A stretch of DNA of 40,935 nt, taken from the NCBI GenBank assembly GCA_018304985.1, contig JAGVWP010000030.1, positions 1 to 40,935 of the forward strand, read 5' to 3'. The first letter of the stretch is position 1. Every line of letters starts with the position of its first letter. Source of the stretch: Candidatus Pacearchaeota archaeon. GTDB lineage: Archaea > Nanobdellota > Nanobdellia > Pacearchaeales > GW2011-AR1. Position numbers and translations under genes: made by a program. The notes beneath the pieces were generated by a model. It did no database searches. It saw nothing but the letters and a program-made list of their open reading frames with translations, and had not been told where the DNA came from. Shown here one piece after another: positions 8,255 through 15,204 of this stretch.

Positions 8255-8365
8255 TAGCTTACTCTAATAAATTAGTTAAAGATATTGGGTGTTTAGAAAA
8301 TCTTTTTTTGAAACTATGTAATACTGAATTTCTCTTCTGCGAAAAATTTAAGATGATTTTAGATT
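8255..8365 (+). repeat. Interspersed intergenic element, copy B
   Basis: The copy lies just after the ferredoxin stop. It begins TAGCTTACTCTAATAAATTAG, nearly the same as copy A, and contains AAATTAGTTAAAGATATTG (8269-8287), identical over 19 bases to copy D at 17676. It ends with GAAAAATTTAAGATGATTT, the right half of the family hairpin; the left arm is imperfect here. Confidence 0.6.
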
Positions 8366-8462
8366 GATTAATTTATTTAGCCTTTTTTTGACATTGATTT
8401 ACATATATTTTAGTAATTATTGCTTCAATAATCTTTATAAAGTGCTTTTTTCTAGATTGGAT

Positions 8463-8756
8463 ATGGATAAAGATATTGGAAAGATAAAGAAGAATGATAA
8501 TACAGAAATAATTGTCAGAATTGATGATTTTGGAGGCAAAAGGGGAGTAACCATCAGAGAATTTACTACAAGTGATAGATATACAGGTTTTACAAAATCA
8601 GGAACAAGAATACCTGTTGATAGTTTTCTTGAGTTCAGGGAACTTGTGAATAAAATAAGTCTTGATGACCTTAAAACTTCTGATACTGAGGAAAAAGCAG
8701 GAAAAGAATCAAAAACTAGTTCAAATGAAGAAGAGGAAGAAGTTGAGGATTACTAA
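8463..8756 (+). CDS. PC4/p15-like single-strand DNA-binding coactivator
   Basis: The ATG at 8463 is preferred over an upstream in-frame start at 8364, because CTTTATAAAG lies about 24-30 bases before it. The 97 residues carry a PC4-like core: KKNDNTEIIVRIDDFGGKRGVTIREFTT then GFTKSGTRIPVDSFLEFRELV. PC4 family members bind single-stranded DNA and melted promoters as dimers. The C-terminal 30 residues are an acidic low-complexity tail (EEEEEVEDY), whereas in eukaryotic PC4 the acidic Ser-rich part is N-terminal. The gene is followed by a convergent secreted-protein gene. Confidence 0.78.
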   Translation: MDKDIGKIKKNDNTEIIVRIDDFGGKRGVTIREFTTSDRYTGFTKSGTRIPVDSFLEFRELVNKISLDDLKTSDTEEKAGKESKTSSNEEEEEVEDY

Positions 8757-8789
8757 GTTAATTTAAACAATTTACTTTAATCTATTAAT

Positions 8790-8885
8790 AAATAAGGCAT
8801 AAATTTTCTTTGAAAATTTACTATTGCAATGATTCAAGAATAGAAGACACCAATGGTTTCTTCTATAATAACTTCCCTTAATTTT
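8790..8885 (-). repeat. Interspersed intergenic element, copy G (minus orientation)
   Basis: Read on the minus strand, the copy has AAATTAAGGGAAG, TTCTTGAATCATTGCAATAG and then a hairpin, AAATTTTC-TTT-GAAAATTT (8801-8819), followed by ATGCC. TTCTTGAATC and the hairpin match copy E on the plus strand. It lies directly after the minus-strand gene 8912-9577, as other copies lie after plus-strand genes. Confidence 0.6.
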
Positions 8886-8911
8886 GGAATATAATAATAT
8901 CCTTGCCTGAG

Positions 8912-9577
8912 TTATTTGTTGGAATTATTTCCCCTATCTTGATTTTTATATTCTGGAGGGATATATTGATCAGCATTCCTATCTTTCGGAGCATTTACCA
9001 AATCATCAATTGTCCTATAATTAACATTAGGATTTTCCCAGGGCAATATTTCAGAATTTAATAATCCTTTAAATTCCTGCAGAATAGTTATTTTATTCTT
9101 ATTAGCAAAACGAACAATCTCTTTTTGTCTGCCTAATAATACATAATGAAAAGGATGATTACCAAAAACTTTTTTCACTTCCTCTAAAATGAGTAGAGAA
9201 TCTGAAATTACATCATTAAAACCAAAAAAATTAACATCTCCATGAACAGCAGTAACTAAACTTCTAGTTCCTAACCTTAAATTTGCCTGAACCTGGTCCT
9301 CCTCAGATCTAGCGGGATAGATTTTTGATAAATCATATTTTTTAGCATAAGCTTCTTGTAAACTTTTTTTTAATGAGTCTCTAAGGTCCCAATAATGTGT
9401 AGAAGTATTAGGATACGTCTTTTTCCAATTAACATCGTCTTTTATTTGACCGCTGTTCTTATCTTCATAAGTTGTTTTTGTTGTATCATTATTATGAACA
9501 GCAGCATTAGCATTAAATAATGTAGTTATGGTTATTAATCCTGTTGCTAATACTTTGGTTAGATTTTCAAGCCCCAT
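8912..9577 (-). CDS. Predicted secreted protein of unknown function
   Basis: The 221 residues start with a likely signal peptide: a short polar start, LTKVLATGLITITTLFNANAA, and a plausible cut after ANA (about residue 25). The mature part is hydrophilic and starts with a Thr/Asn/Asp-rich linker; it contains a folded-looking core with many aromatic residues (THYWDLRDSL, FNDVISDSLLILEEV, HPFHYVLLGRQKEIVRFANK). No family is recognised. The C-terminus is polar and unstructured. It is flanked by element G at its 3' end. Confidence 0.7.
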   Translation of the reverse strand: MGLENLTKVLATGLITITTLFNANAAVHNNDTTKTTYEDKNSGQIKDDVNWKKTYPNTSTHYWDLRDSLKKSLQEAYAKKYDLSKIYPARSEEDQVQANLRLGTRSLVTAVHGDVNFFGFNDVISDSLLILEEVKKVFGNHPFHYVLLGRQKEIVRFANKNKITILQEFKGLLNSEILPWENPNVNYRTIDDLVNAPKDRNADQYIPPEYKNQDRGNNSNK

Positions 9578-9641
9578 TTTTCTTATTTCATAGATAAATC
9601 TAGTATAAAAGGTTTTATATATTAAATTATATTAAGTATTT

Positions 9642-10388
9642 TTATCCTATTTCTTCCAGGGCTTTTATAGGATTAATAGCTTCTCTTAAGTTGATCATTG
9701 GCTGTCTTATTGTTGTTATATCATCAGTTCCGATTCTTGGGCAGGCTGTATTAACCCATGCTTCAATAAAAGGATAATTTTCTAATGCCCTTAAATCTAG
9801 AGTATCATCAATGAAAATAAATGCTTTTTTATCTTCTCCTTGCGATTCAATTAATGATTTTAATTTTAGTGCTGAATTAAGATATTGCTGTCCGGGTTTT
9901 ATTGTTACAAGTATGCCAATTTTTCTTGCATTAATATATCGTTTTATATTTGCTTTTGTTTTGTTTACTTGTTTTTCAATGTCTTTTTTGTCCAAGATAC
10001 TTAGCTTTTGCAGCATTGGGTCCCAGATTATTATTGGTTTAATATTTTTATTTTTAATTTGTGCTAAAAGTAATGCTTTTGGGTGAAATAATCCATCTCC
10101 AATATAAAGAATTGCATCAGCTTCCTGAATAATATTATCTTTAAAGCTGCTATTATAACAGTCACAACCTAGAATCTGCAATGGTGTGCTTGTTCGCTTT
10201 GCTTTTGTTATTCTCGTTTCAATATTCACTGATTTTAGCTGATCAAGTATTTTTCCAATTTTGCTAAATTGAACACTTGCAAATAAAGCCAGAGAGTTTA
10301 TCTTTTTTTCTTTAATATAGTCTAGTGCTTTCTTGCTTAACTGGATTTCTCCTTCATATTTTGAATCAATAAAAACTATTTGGGTCAT
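9642..10388 (-). CDS. dph2: Diphthamide synthase Dph2, C-terminal two domains (split gene)
   Basis: The 248 residues match domains 2 and 3 of archaeal Dph2. ILGCDCYNSS (about 72-81) gives the second cluster Cys and VNTACPRIGTDD (about 212-223) the third. DAILYIGDGLFHP and ILVTIKPGQQ are further family features. Dph2 is a non-classical radical SAM enzyme that transfers the 3-amino-3-carboxypropyl group of SAM to a His of elongation factor 2, the first step of diphthamide. The N-terminal domain with the first Cys is a separate gene at 10874-11158. Together the two parts total 342 residues, the usual length. The ATG overlaps the stop of the interposed gene (ATGA), so translation is coupled. Confidence 0.88.
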   Translation of the reverse strand: MTQIVFIDSKYEGEIQLSKKALDYIKEKKINSLALFASVQFSKIGKILDQLKSVNIETRITKAKRTSTPLQILGCDCYNSSFKDNIIQEADAILYIGDGLFHPKALLLAQIKNKNIKPIIIWDPMLQKLSILDKKDIEKQVNKTKANIKRYINARKIGILVTIKPGQQYLNSALKLKSLIESQGEDKKAFIFIDDTLDLRALENYPFIEAWVNTACPRIGTDDITTIRQPMINLREAINPIKALEEIG

Positions 10389-10873
10389 GATTTTTCTCCA
10401 TCATCTTTAATTTTTAGTATTAATGAGAATGGTTTGACAAAAACATCAAATTTCTTTTCTTTTAACTGTTTAACATAAAGTTCTTTTGGGAAACTAATTT
10501 TAATGCCTTCATTATTCCAACCAACTAGGTCTTCTGCATAAATACTTACTACTTTATCTTTCATATCAGAAGAATCTCTATCATTTGAATTATCTGTGAC
10601 TGAAACATAATCAAATTTAATTTTATTATTCCATAATTTAATATTTGGAAAATTTCTAACTAATTCTCTTGTTTCTTCACATTTATCTTCTAGTTCTTCT
10701 GAACCAAAACTTGTACTTTCACATTCGTCTCCAACCACTCTATCTATTGCAAATATTTTAGCTAATTGAAGAATTGACATTTTCATAGGTATCTTATATC
10801 CAAAAGCTTCACCAATTATAATAACTGTTATCTCGTCTTCTTCTAATTTCATTTCTTTAAAAATTATTTCCAT
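10385..10873 (-). CDS. Unknown protein encoded between the two halves of dph2
   Basis: The 162 residues show no resemblance to Dph2 or to an intein. The protein is acidic (many Glu and Asp, for example DECESTSFGSEELEDKCEET about 50-69) with beta-rich ends. It starts immediately after the TAA of the N-terminal half and overlaps the C-terminal half by four bases, so the three genes form one tight operon. There are two Cys residues in the acidic stretch. It may be a partner of the split enzyme or an inserted unrelated gene; nothing in the sequence decides this. Confidence 0.75.
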   Translation of the reverse strand: MEIIFKEMKLEEDEITVIIIGEAFGYKIPMKMSILQLAKIFAIDRVVGDECESTSFGSEELEDKCEETRELVRNFPNIKLWNNKIKFDYVSVTDNSNDRDSSDMKDKVVSIYAEDLVGWNNEGIKISFPKELYVKQLKEKKFDVFVKPFSLILKIKDDGEKS

Positions 10874-11158
10874 TTACCACTCCTCCTTCCAGAAGCGGTT
10901 ATGGCCAAACTGGATCATTAAGTCTATTTTAAGAATATCAAGACCTAGAGGCAGATCACAAGCTCCAAAACAACTTGTAAGCCAGAGAAAGATTTCTACT
11001 TTTTCTTTGTTATTTTGGTTATTATTAATGTTGTTTTCAATATAATCAACAATTTCTTCAGCTCTTGTTTTCAGGCCATCTGGCAACTGAATTAAAACTC
11101 TCTTAGCTTTTCTCTGCTTAATTTCCTGAACACATTTATCTAATTCTAACGAGTACAT
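10874..11158 (-). CDS. dph2: Diphthamide synthase Dph2, N-terminal domain (split gene)
   Basis: The 94 residues match the first domain of archaeal Dph2: RVLIQLPDGLKTRAEEI near the start, then WLTSCFGACDLPLGLDIL (about 60-77) with the first cluster Cys region, and DLMIQFGHNRF at the end, like the family's D-hvHfGHsC. The reading frame then stops; in normal Dph2 it would run on into domain 2. The three Cys needed for the 4Fe-4S cluster are all present when this protein is combined with 9642-10388. The promoter includes the palindrome at 11182-11206, whose inner arm forms the TATA box. Confidence 0.85.
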   Translation of the reverse strand: MYSLELDKCVQEIKQRKAKRVLIQLPDGLKTRAEEIVDYIENNINNNQNNKEKVEIFLWLTSCFGACDLPLGLDILKIDLMIQFGHNRFWKEEW

Positions 11159-11181
11159 TATAATCCCTATTTATAAGGCAT

Positions 11182-11206
11182 TTTAAATGTTTCTGAAACA
11201 TTTAAA
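11182..11206. promoter_or_regulatory. 25-bp perfect palindrome over the dph2 promoter, copy 1
   Basis: The arms are TTTAAATGTTTC and its complement around a single central T. The arm nearer the gene supplies the TATA box (TTTAAAAT) 25-30 bases before the ATG at 11158. The same 25 bases occur once more at 11641-11665, again over a TATA box. A dimeric repressor bound here would block TBP, so both genes are probably controlled together. Confidence 0.65.
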
Positions 11207-11274
11207 ACTTAAAATATAAGAATAAGTTAAAAAAATAAAATAAAAAAATAATTGTTAGTAATTAAAAAGCCAGA

Positions 11275-11475
11275 TTAGAATCTTGGCTTTTTCTTAGCGT
11301 AACAATCTCTGCAAAAAACCGGTTTTCCTTCAGTTGGCTTGAATGGAACTTCACATTCTTTCTTGCATTCGTCGCAAACTGCTTTATGCATTTCTCTTGG
11401 TCCAAAATTACTTCTAAATCCACGATTAAAGCCGCCAGTTCTTGGCCCGCTGTTTCTATTGTCAAATCTTCCCAT
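11275..11475 (-). CDS. Small CxxC zinc-ribbon protein
   Basis: The 66 residues have a basic Gly/Arg/Phe-rich N-terminal region (RTGGFNRGFRSNFG) and then a zinc ribbon, CDECKKECEVPFKPTEGKPV followed by CRDC. This CxxC...CxxC form is common in small archaeal and CPR-bacterial proteins. The N-terminal RGF/RGG-like tract suggests RNA binding. It has a strong ribosome-binding site (AAGGAGG), unlike most leaderless genes here. Another ORF on the same strand (11262-11465) is a shadow of it. Confidence 0.8.
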   Translation of the reverse strand: MGRFDNRNSGPRTGGFNRGFRSNFGPREMHKAVCDECKKECEVPFKPTEGKPVFCRDCYAKKKPRF

Positions 11476-11640
11476 TGTATTTTTCCTCCTTGTAGTTATA
11501 TGTTTGTTTTGTTTTAAAAGTTGGAATCAAGAAGAAATTTTTATTTTCAATCTTAATTAACGTTTTAATAAATCTTAGAACTGATGTTATAAGATAATAT
11601 TGGCAATAAATATGAGTTTAAAAACCTATCTAATGTGTTT

Positions 11641-11665
11641 TTTAAATGTTTCTGAAACATTTAAA
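11641..11665. promoter_or_regulatory. 25-bp perfect palindrome over a TATA box, copy 2
   Basis: This copy is identical to the 25 bases at 11182-11206. Its right arm (CATTTAAATT) is the TATA box of the gene starting at 11694, about 28-30 bases downstream. The two copies face divergent genes that flank the zinc-ribbon gene. Confidence 0.65.
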
Positions 11666-11693
11666 TTCTAAGCTTTTATCTTATGTTGGAAAA

Positions 11694-12032
11694 ATGATAA
11701 AGAAAATAGACCTTGCTTACATCAGCAGTTTAGCGCTTGATTATTTGGATGAAGCTGAAAAAGCCAGGCAAAAAGGAAATAGAGAAGAGCAAATCAGTAG
11801 CCTTTCTATAGCATATGCTTTTAACAAATTACAGAAATATGAAGATGGAATTAATATGTTTACTAGATTCATGGAATCAATAGTTAAAGATAGAAAAGAG
11901 CTTGAAAAATGGTATGAATTCGGGGACGTAATGGCGAGAGCCATACTTTTAAAATTGCTTCCAACACTAAATGAAAGTTTAATTCCCAATAGAAATTTAA
12001 CTGTTAGAGTTTTAGAAGCAAAACTTAACTAA
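11694..12032 (+). CDS. Hypothetical helical protein (TPR-like), 112 residues
   Basis: The ATG at 11694 is preferred over an upstream ATG at 11646, which lies inside the palindromic operator and before the expected transcription start. The protein is mostly helical; ALDYLDEAEKARQKGNREEQISSLSIAYAF and EDGINMFTRFMES look like helix pairs of a TPR-like repeat. No Cys-metal motif or membrane segment is seen. Its 3' end overlaps the 3' end of the convergent A-type carrier gene by eight bases. It shares its operator with dph2, so it may act in the same response. Confidence 0.68.
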   Translation: MIKKIDLAYISSLALDYLDEAEKARQKGNREEQISSLSIAYAFNKLQKYEDGINMFTRFMESIVKDRKELEKWYEFGDVMARAILLKLLPTLNESLIPNRNLTVRVLEAKLN

Positions 12033-12645
12033 AGCTCTTGCCACACCCGCATGATTTTGTGGCATTTGGATTTTGGAATTTAAATCCAGATTCATTTAAG
12101 GTATCTATAAAATCAATGCTTGTGCCATTCAAGAATTCAGCGCTTTCAGTATCTACAAGGACTTTTATTCCTCCCTGATCAAATTCTATATCTCCATTAG
12201 CTTTCTTCTCAACAATTTCTAGATCATAAGTATATCCAGAGCATCCTCCTGCTAGAACAGTGGCTCTTAGATAACTGCCTTGCTTATTTTTATCGCTTAT
12301 TATCTGATTTAGTTTTTTAATTGCCTTTGATGTAAGAATTAGAGAAAAATTACTTGAATTAATCGTGTTTTTATTTGTATTTTTACTTTTTGCCTTTGAA
12401 TTTGCTGCTTTATTTAGATCAACTAATAATCTATTAAGGTCTTTTTCAGAATAACCATGACCCAAAACTCCCTGTTCTAATGTTTCAAATGCGTTTGCTC
12501 CACAGCCAACACAATGAATTCCAAATTCCATCATTATCTCTGAAAGAAGTATTGCTTTGTCTGGATGCATCTCCAAAATATCTGCAATTATAGTGTCTTT
12601 TGTGATTCCTGTATTTTTTACTTGTTTTGTTATTTGTTTTTGCAT
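12025..12645 (-). CDS. DUF1858 domain fused to an A-type Fe-S carrier (IscA/SufA family)
   Basis: The 206 residues contain two domains. Residues about 17-82 match DUF1858: ILEMHPDKAILLSEIMMEFGIHCVGCG with its CVGC pair, then GHGYSEKDLNRLLVDLN. After a Lys/Asn linker, residues about 100-206 are an A-type carrier: LTSKAIKKLNQII, VLAGGCSGYTYDL and SCGCGKSF with the three conserved Cys. A-type carriers pass Fe-S clusters to apo-proteins. The joined DUF1858 Cys pair may supply a redox or cluster-docking function; that is inference. The ATG directly follows the stop of 12647-12943. sufB at the window start belongs to the same pathway. Confidence 0.9.
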   Translation of the reverse strand: MQKQITKQVKNTGITKDTIIADILEMHPDKAILLSEIMMEFGIHCVGCGANAFETLEQGVLGHGYSEKDLNRLLVDLNKAANSKAKSKNTNKNTINSSNFSLILTSKAIKKLNQIISDKNKQGSYLRATVLAGGCSGYTYDLEIVEKKANGDIEFDQGGIKVLVDTESAEFLNGTSIDFIDTLNESGFKFQNPNATKSCGCGKSFS

Positions 12646-12646
12646 T

Positions 12647-12943
12647 TTAGTTTTGATTAGATAATCTTACTCTACTTTCTTCTATTGATATTTTTTCTAT
12701 TAATTCAGGTATTCTTTCGAGGGTTTTATTAAACATTAACTCTGCTACTATTGTATTTTTATTTGGTGTAAGCTCTAAAAGGGTATAAGCATATCTTGAT
12801 CTATCTTTAGCTTCTTCTTCAGATATTCCATCGCTGCTTTGTATACCTCTAAGTATATACTCTGCTATTCTATCTAAACAGCTTAGATTAAATTCTTGGC
12901 GCTTATATGCTTCAAGACCTTGTTCAAATTCTTGCCTGTTCAT
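12647..12943 (-). CDS. Hypothetical helical protein in the A-type carrier operon
   Basis: The 98 residues appear all-helical and acidic (GLEAYKRQEFNLSCLDRIAEYILRG, then SDGISEEEAKDRSRYAYTLLEL). There is a single Cys. No family is recognised. The gene starts two bases after the stop of 12946-13104 and ends one base before the DUF1858/A-type carrier gene, so all three are co-transcribed. A role near Fe-S delivery is suggested only by that context. Confidence 0.7.
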   Translation of the reverse strand: MNRQEFEQGLEAYKRQEFNLSCLDRIAEYILRGIQSSDGISEEEAKDRSRYAYTLLELTPNKNTIVAELMFNKTLERIPELIEKISIEESRVRLSNQN

Positions 12944-12945
12944 TT

Positions 12946-13104
12946 TTAGTTTAAATTTGGTTTGTAATTTATATAATTATCGTTATCTGGCAATTTTATA
13001 ATTTTTATTCTTATTCCATGCCAAATTTCATCAATGATTTTTTCTCTTTTATCATTTTCATCTTTTGTTTTATCTTCATCACTTTGCTGATAATTAAGGT
13101 TCAT
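12946..13104 (-). CDS. Small hypothetical protein, 52 residues, first gene of the A-type carrier operon
   Basis: This short frame begins with ATG at 13104 and ends with TAA at 12948-12946, two bases before the next start. It encodes a charged N-terminal half (SDEDKTKDENDKREKIIDEI) and a C-terminal half WHGIRIKIIKLPDNDNYINY. No family is recognised. It is supported by tight spacing with the downstream gene and by lying in an otherwise empty 160-base stretch. It could instead be leader sequence, so confidence is moderate. Confidence 0.5.
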   Translation of the reverse strand: MNLNYQQSDEDKTKDENDKREKIIDEIWHGIRIKIIKLPDNDNYINYKPNLN

Positions 13105-13141
13105 TAATTATCTGGATTTTTCTTATTTATAAATTATTGCC

Positions 13142-13762
13142 TTACTTATTATTAGTTTCATTATATAACTCTTCAACTTTTTTCCAGTTAACTATATTCC
13201 ACCATGCTTGAATATAATCGGCTCTTTTATTCTGGTATTTAAGATAATAGGCGTGTTCCCATACATCCAAACATAAAATTGGGGTTTTATTATCCATTAA
13301 AGGAGAGTCTTGATTTGAAGTTGAGATTATTTCTAACTCTTTATTTTCATTAATAACAAGCCATGCCCATCCGCTTCCAAACCTGTTAATAGCTGCATTT
13401 GAGAATTGCTCTTTAAACTTATCAAAGCTTCCAAATTGTGCCTCTATTTCTTCTAATAAAATTCCTTCTGGTTTTTCTTGAGTTTCGGCTGCCGGAGAGA
13501 GGATTTGCCAGAATAGGCTATGATTTGAATGCCCGCCACCATGATTAATCACAGCTGTTTTAATGCTGCTTGGAATGTTATCAATATTTTTAAGAATTTC
13601 ATTTATTTCCATATTTTCAAATTCCGTGCCTTTTACAGCTGCATTTAACTTGTCAACGTAAGTCTGATGGTGTTTTGTATGATGCAGTTCCATGGTTTTG
13701 GCATCTATAAATGGTTCAAGAGCATCATATTCATATGGCAGTTTTGCAAGTGTAAAAGTCAT
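13142..13762 (-). CDS. sodA: Iron/manganese superoxide dismutase
   Basis: The 206 residues carry all family landmarks: [20 protein letters not shown] at the start, [14 protein letters not shown] (first ligand region), [11 protein letters not shown], then [24 protein letters not shown] with the DxWEHAYY ligand signature. The Gln in NQDSPL and the GGGH motif suggest the Mn-type, though metal preference cannot be settled by eye. It detoxifies superoxide in the cytoplasm. The region directly upstream of the ATG is the repeated element described at 13763-13850, so expression probably depends on it. The name sodA is used for the Mn/Fe family generally. Confidence 0.95.
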   Translation of the reverse strand: MTFTLAKLPYEYDALEPFIDAKTMELHHTKHHQTYVDKLNAAVKGTEFENMEINEILKNIDNIPSSIKTAVINHGGGHSNHSLFWQILSPAAETQEKPEGILLEEIEAQFGSFDKFKEQFSNAAINRFGSGWAWLVINENKELEIISTSNQDSPLMDNKTPILCLDVWEHAYYLKYQNKRADYIQAWWNIVNWKKVEELYNETNNK

Positions 13763-13850
13763 TATAAAGACAACCCCTGGTTTTCTTTATCAAACTTTCC
13801 TCTTACATGCCCAAGATTTTCTTTATGAAACTTTCCTCTTAAATGCTGGC
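13763..13850 (-). repeat. Tandem promoter-like element, copy 1 (sodA upstream region)
   Basis: About 88 bases directly upstream of the sodA ATG consist of two similar units of about 36 bases, each with GGAAAGTTTSATAAAGAAAA on the minus strand, preceded by TTTAAG or TGTAAG. A short inverted repeat, AACC-AGG-GGTT, lies next to the gene. The same layout, roughly four of five bases identical, occurs at 33919-33998. The units probably hold the core promoter and repeated regulator sites. Confidence 0.6.
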
Positions 13851-13907
13851 ATATTTCTATGTATCTAGTAACCGATTTATTATTTATCATTTTTCTTTAA
13901 ATTTAAT

Positions 13908-14237
13908 TTAGCTCTTTTTAATTGTTTCCCATAATCCAAGTATATTTCCTTCTGTATCCTTAAAATATGCCACAAAACCCATATCACCAACTTGAGTTTT
14001 TTCTTTAACTATAGTTATAACTGGAGATGTTATTTTATCTGTTTTTTTCATTATGCCTCCATTAATTGCTCCAACTTCTTTTGGCATGAATTTTTCATCA
14101 ACTTCAACCGTATGGACAATATTATAATTCATTTCAGGAATGCTTGTAATATTCCAGCTGAAAATTTCTTTATAAAACTCTTTAGCTCTTTCAACATCTT
14201 CTGCAGGTATTTCAAAATGTACTACTTTATCTGGCAT
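13908..14237 (-). CDS. VOC (glyoxalase/bleomycin-resistance) family protein, shortened
   Basis: The 109 residues start with VVHFEIPAEDVERAKEFYKEIFSWNI and end with MGFVAYFKDTEGNILGLWE, both standard VOC sequence. The usual middle part after SPVITI (about 20 residues, including the helix with the aGG-kv motif) is missing; SPVITI joins straight to VKEKTQVGDMGF. The frame is open throughout, so this looks like an in-frame deletion rather than decay. VOC proteins bind metals and act in many small-molecule reactions; the substrate is unknown. A palindrome lies upstream at 14294-14307. Confidence 0.78.
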   Translation of the reverse strand: MPDKVVHFEIPAEDVERAKEFYKEIFSWNITSIPEMNYNIVHTVEVDEKFMPKEVGAINGGIMKKTDKITSPVITIVKEKTQVGDMGFVAYFKDTEGNILGLWETIKKS

Positions 14238-14293
14238 TTGTATATTATAGGATTAGATTTAATTTTGTTTTGCAACTGTTTTTAAAAGGTTTA

Positions 14294-14308
14294 TTAACAA
14301 TTGTTAAG
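14294..14308. promoter_or_regulatory. TTAAC-type palindrome upstream of the VOC gene
   Basis: TTAACAATTGTTAA is a perfect 14-bp palindrome, extended to CTTAAC on the minus strand. Just upstream on that strand is a TATA-like ATTTATATACTT, as at the sufB operator. The following ATG (14237) is about 55 bases away, so the start site would give a short leader. Confidence 0.4.
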
Positions 14309-14333
14309 TTTTGAAGTATATAAATATTTCCAT

Positions 14334-14720
14334 TCAGAAAAACAAACTATTTTCCATGGATCTTATATGCAATTTTTCATCAATAATTTCTTCCATTGTT
14401 TCATTTGCAAGCTCAATTTCACCCTTAAAATCTAAATTCCGCAGATATTCATAAACACTTGATTCTTTGTAAATACAAATATTTTTTTGCCTTATTCCCT
14501 GGCCTTTGACTTCTATTCCTAATTCAAGAAGGGATAATTTTGATCTTCTTAATTCTCGATTTACTTTTCCTCTAAGGGATACTTCTTTGAACTCTTTCTT
14601 TTTTAATCCGAGATGATATATTATTCTGGTTACTTCCCAATTGTAAAAACATCTTTCGTTTATAACTTTTTCAACTTTTTTCTTCAGTAAATCATAATCT
14701 GGCAATAAATAGGCGTGCAT
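14334..14720 (-). CDS. Hypothetical basic protein, 128 residues
   Basis: No family is recognised. The protein is rich in Lys, Arg, Glu and Leu and appears helical, with LLKKKVEKVINERCFYNWEVTRIIYHLGL, then a basic stretch LRGKVNRELRRSKLSLLELG and an acidic end. A winged-helix or RNA-binding role is possible from composition but unsupported by a motif. It is alone, with a 480-base gap upstream. Confidence 0.6.
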   Translation of the reverse strand: MHAYLLPDYDLLKKKVEKVINERCFYNWEVTRIIYHLGLKKKEFKEVSLRGKVNRELRRSKLSLLELGIEVKGQGIRQKNICIYKESSVYEYLRNLDFKGEIELANETMEEIIDEKLHIRSMENSLFF

Positions 14721-15204
14721 ATTTCCTAAGATAATAAGAGATATATAAATTTAACTTCAATTGTGTATTGTCCACTTATCAGGATATACTTATTTTTCAA
14801 TGAACGAGATATATTAATCCAGAACAATCATAGATTGCAGATCATATTAATTTTAGAAATAGCAACGATATATTTATTTAATTTTGAATTTAACAAACAA
14901 CTTAATTTCATATGTTTCAGCTTTTAAAGATAATTTATTATTACGTCACGTTAACTTGACAGTATCCTTCAATTGTTAAGCTATATGTAAAGTAAACCTT
15001 TCTTCTTAACATTACTTTCGCCTCACTTATCCTCTGCTTAACTTATTCTTGCTCAATCTTCTCCTTTAGCCCGAAGATTTCATTGATATTTATTAATAAT
15101 GATATGATTAATTTCAATATTGTTAAATGGAGAGTAAATGTTAAGTTTGATATTTTACTTAACACTATAGAAAAACTTATATACCTGAAGATTATGTACT
15201 TTAT
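14721..15204. other. 484-base gap with no gene seen; operator-like repeats near its right end
   Basis: No frame longer than about 25 codons has gene-like sequence. Bases about 14997-15072 are strongly pyrimidine-rich on the plus strand, unlike the surroundings, and could be a decayed gene or a structured transcript. At the right end TGTTAAGT (15139-15146) and ACTTAACA (15157-15164) form an 8-bp inverted repeat with a 10-base spacer, just before the TATA box ACTTATATACC (about 15173) of the protease gene. The arms resemble the CTTAAC/GTTAAG operators elsewhere. Confidence 0.45.

Noticed and set aside
8364-8462. N-terminal extension of the PC4-like gene
   Set aside because: It overlaps the end of repeat copy B and the TATA box CTTTATAAAG; the start at 8463 fits the family and a leaderless promoter.
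9811-10086. Plus-strand frame opposite the dph2 C-terminal gene
   Set aside because: It is a shadow of dph2 on the other strand; its hydrophobic Phe/Leu/Ile/Ser-rich composition is what antisense of Lys-rich AT-rich genes gives.
10385-10873. Intein inside dph2
   Set aside because: Stop and start codons separate the parts, and intein splicing motifs are absent.
11262-11465. Second reading frame on the minus strand over the zinc-ribbon gene
   Set aside because: It overlaps 11275-11475 in another frame, lacks a ribosome-binding site and disrupts the clear CxxC pattern.
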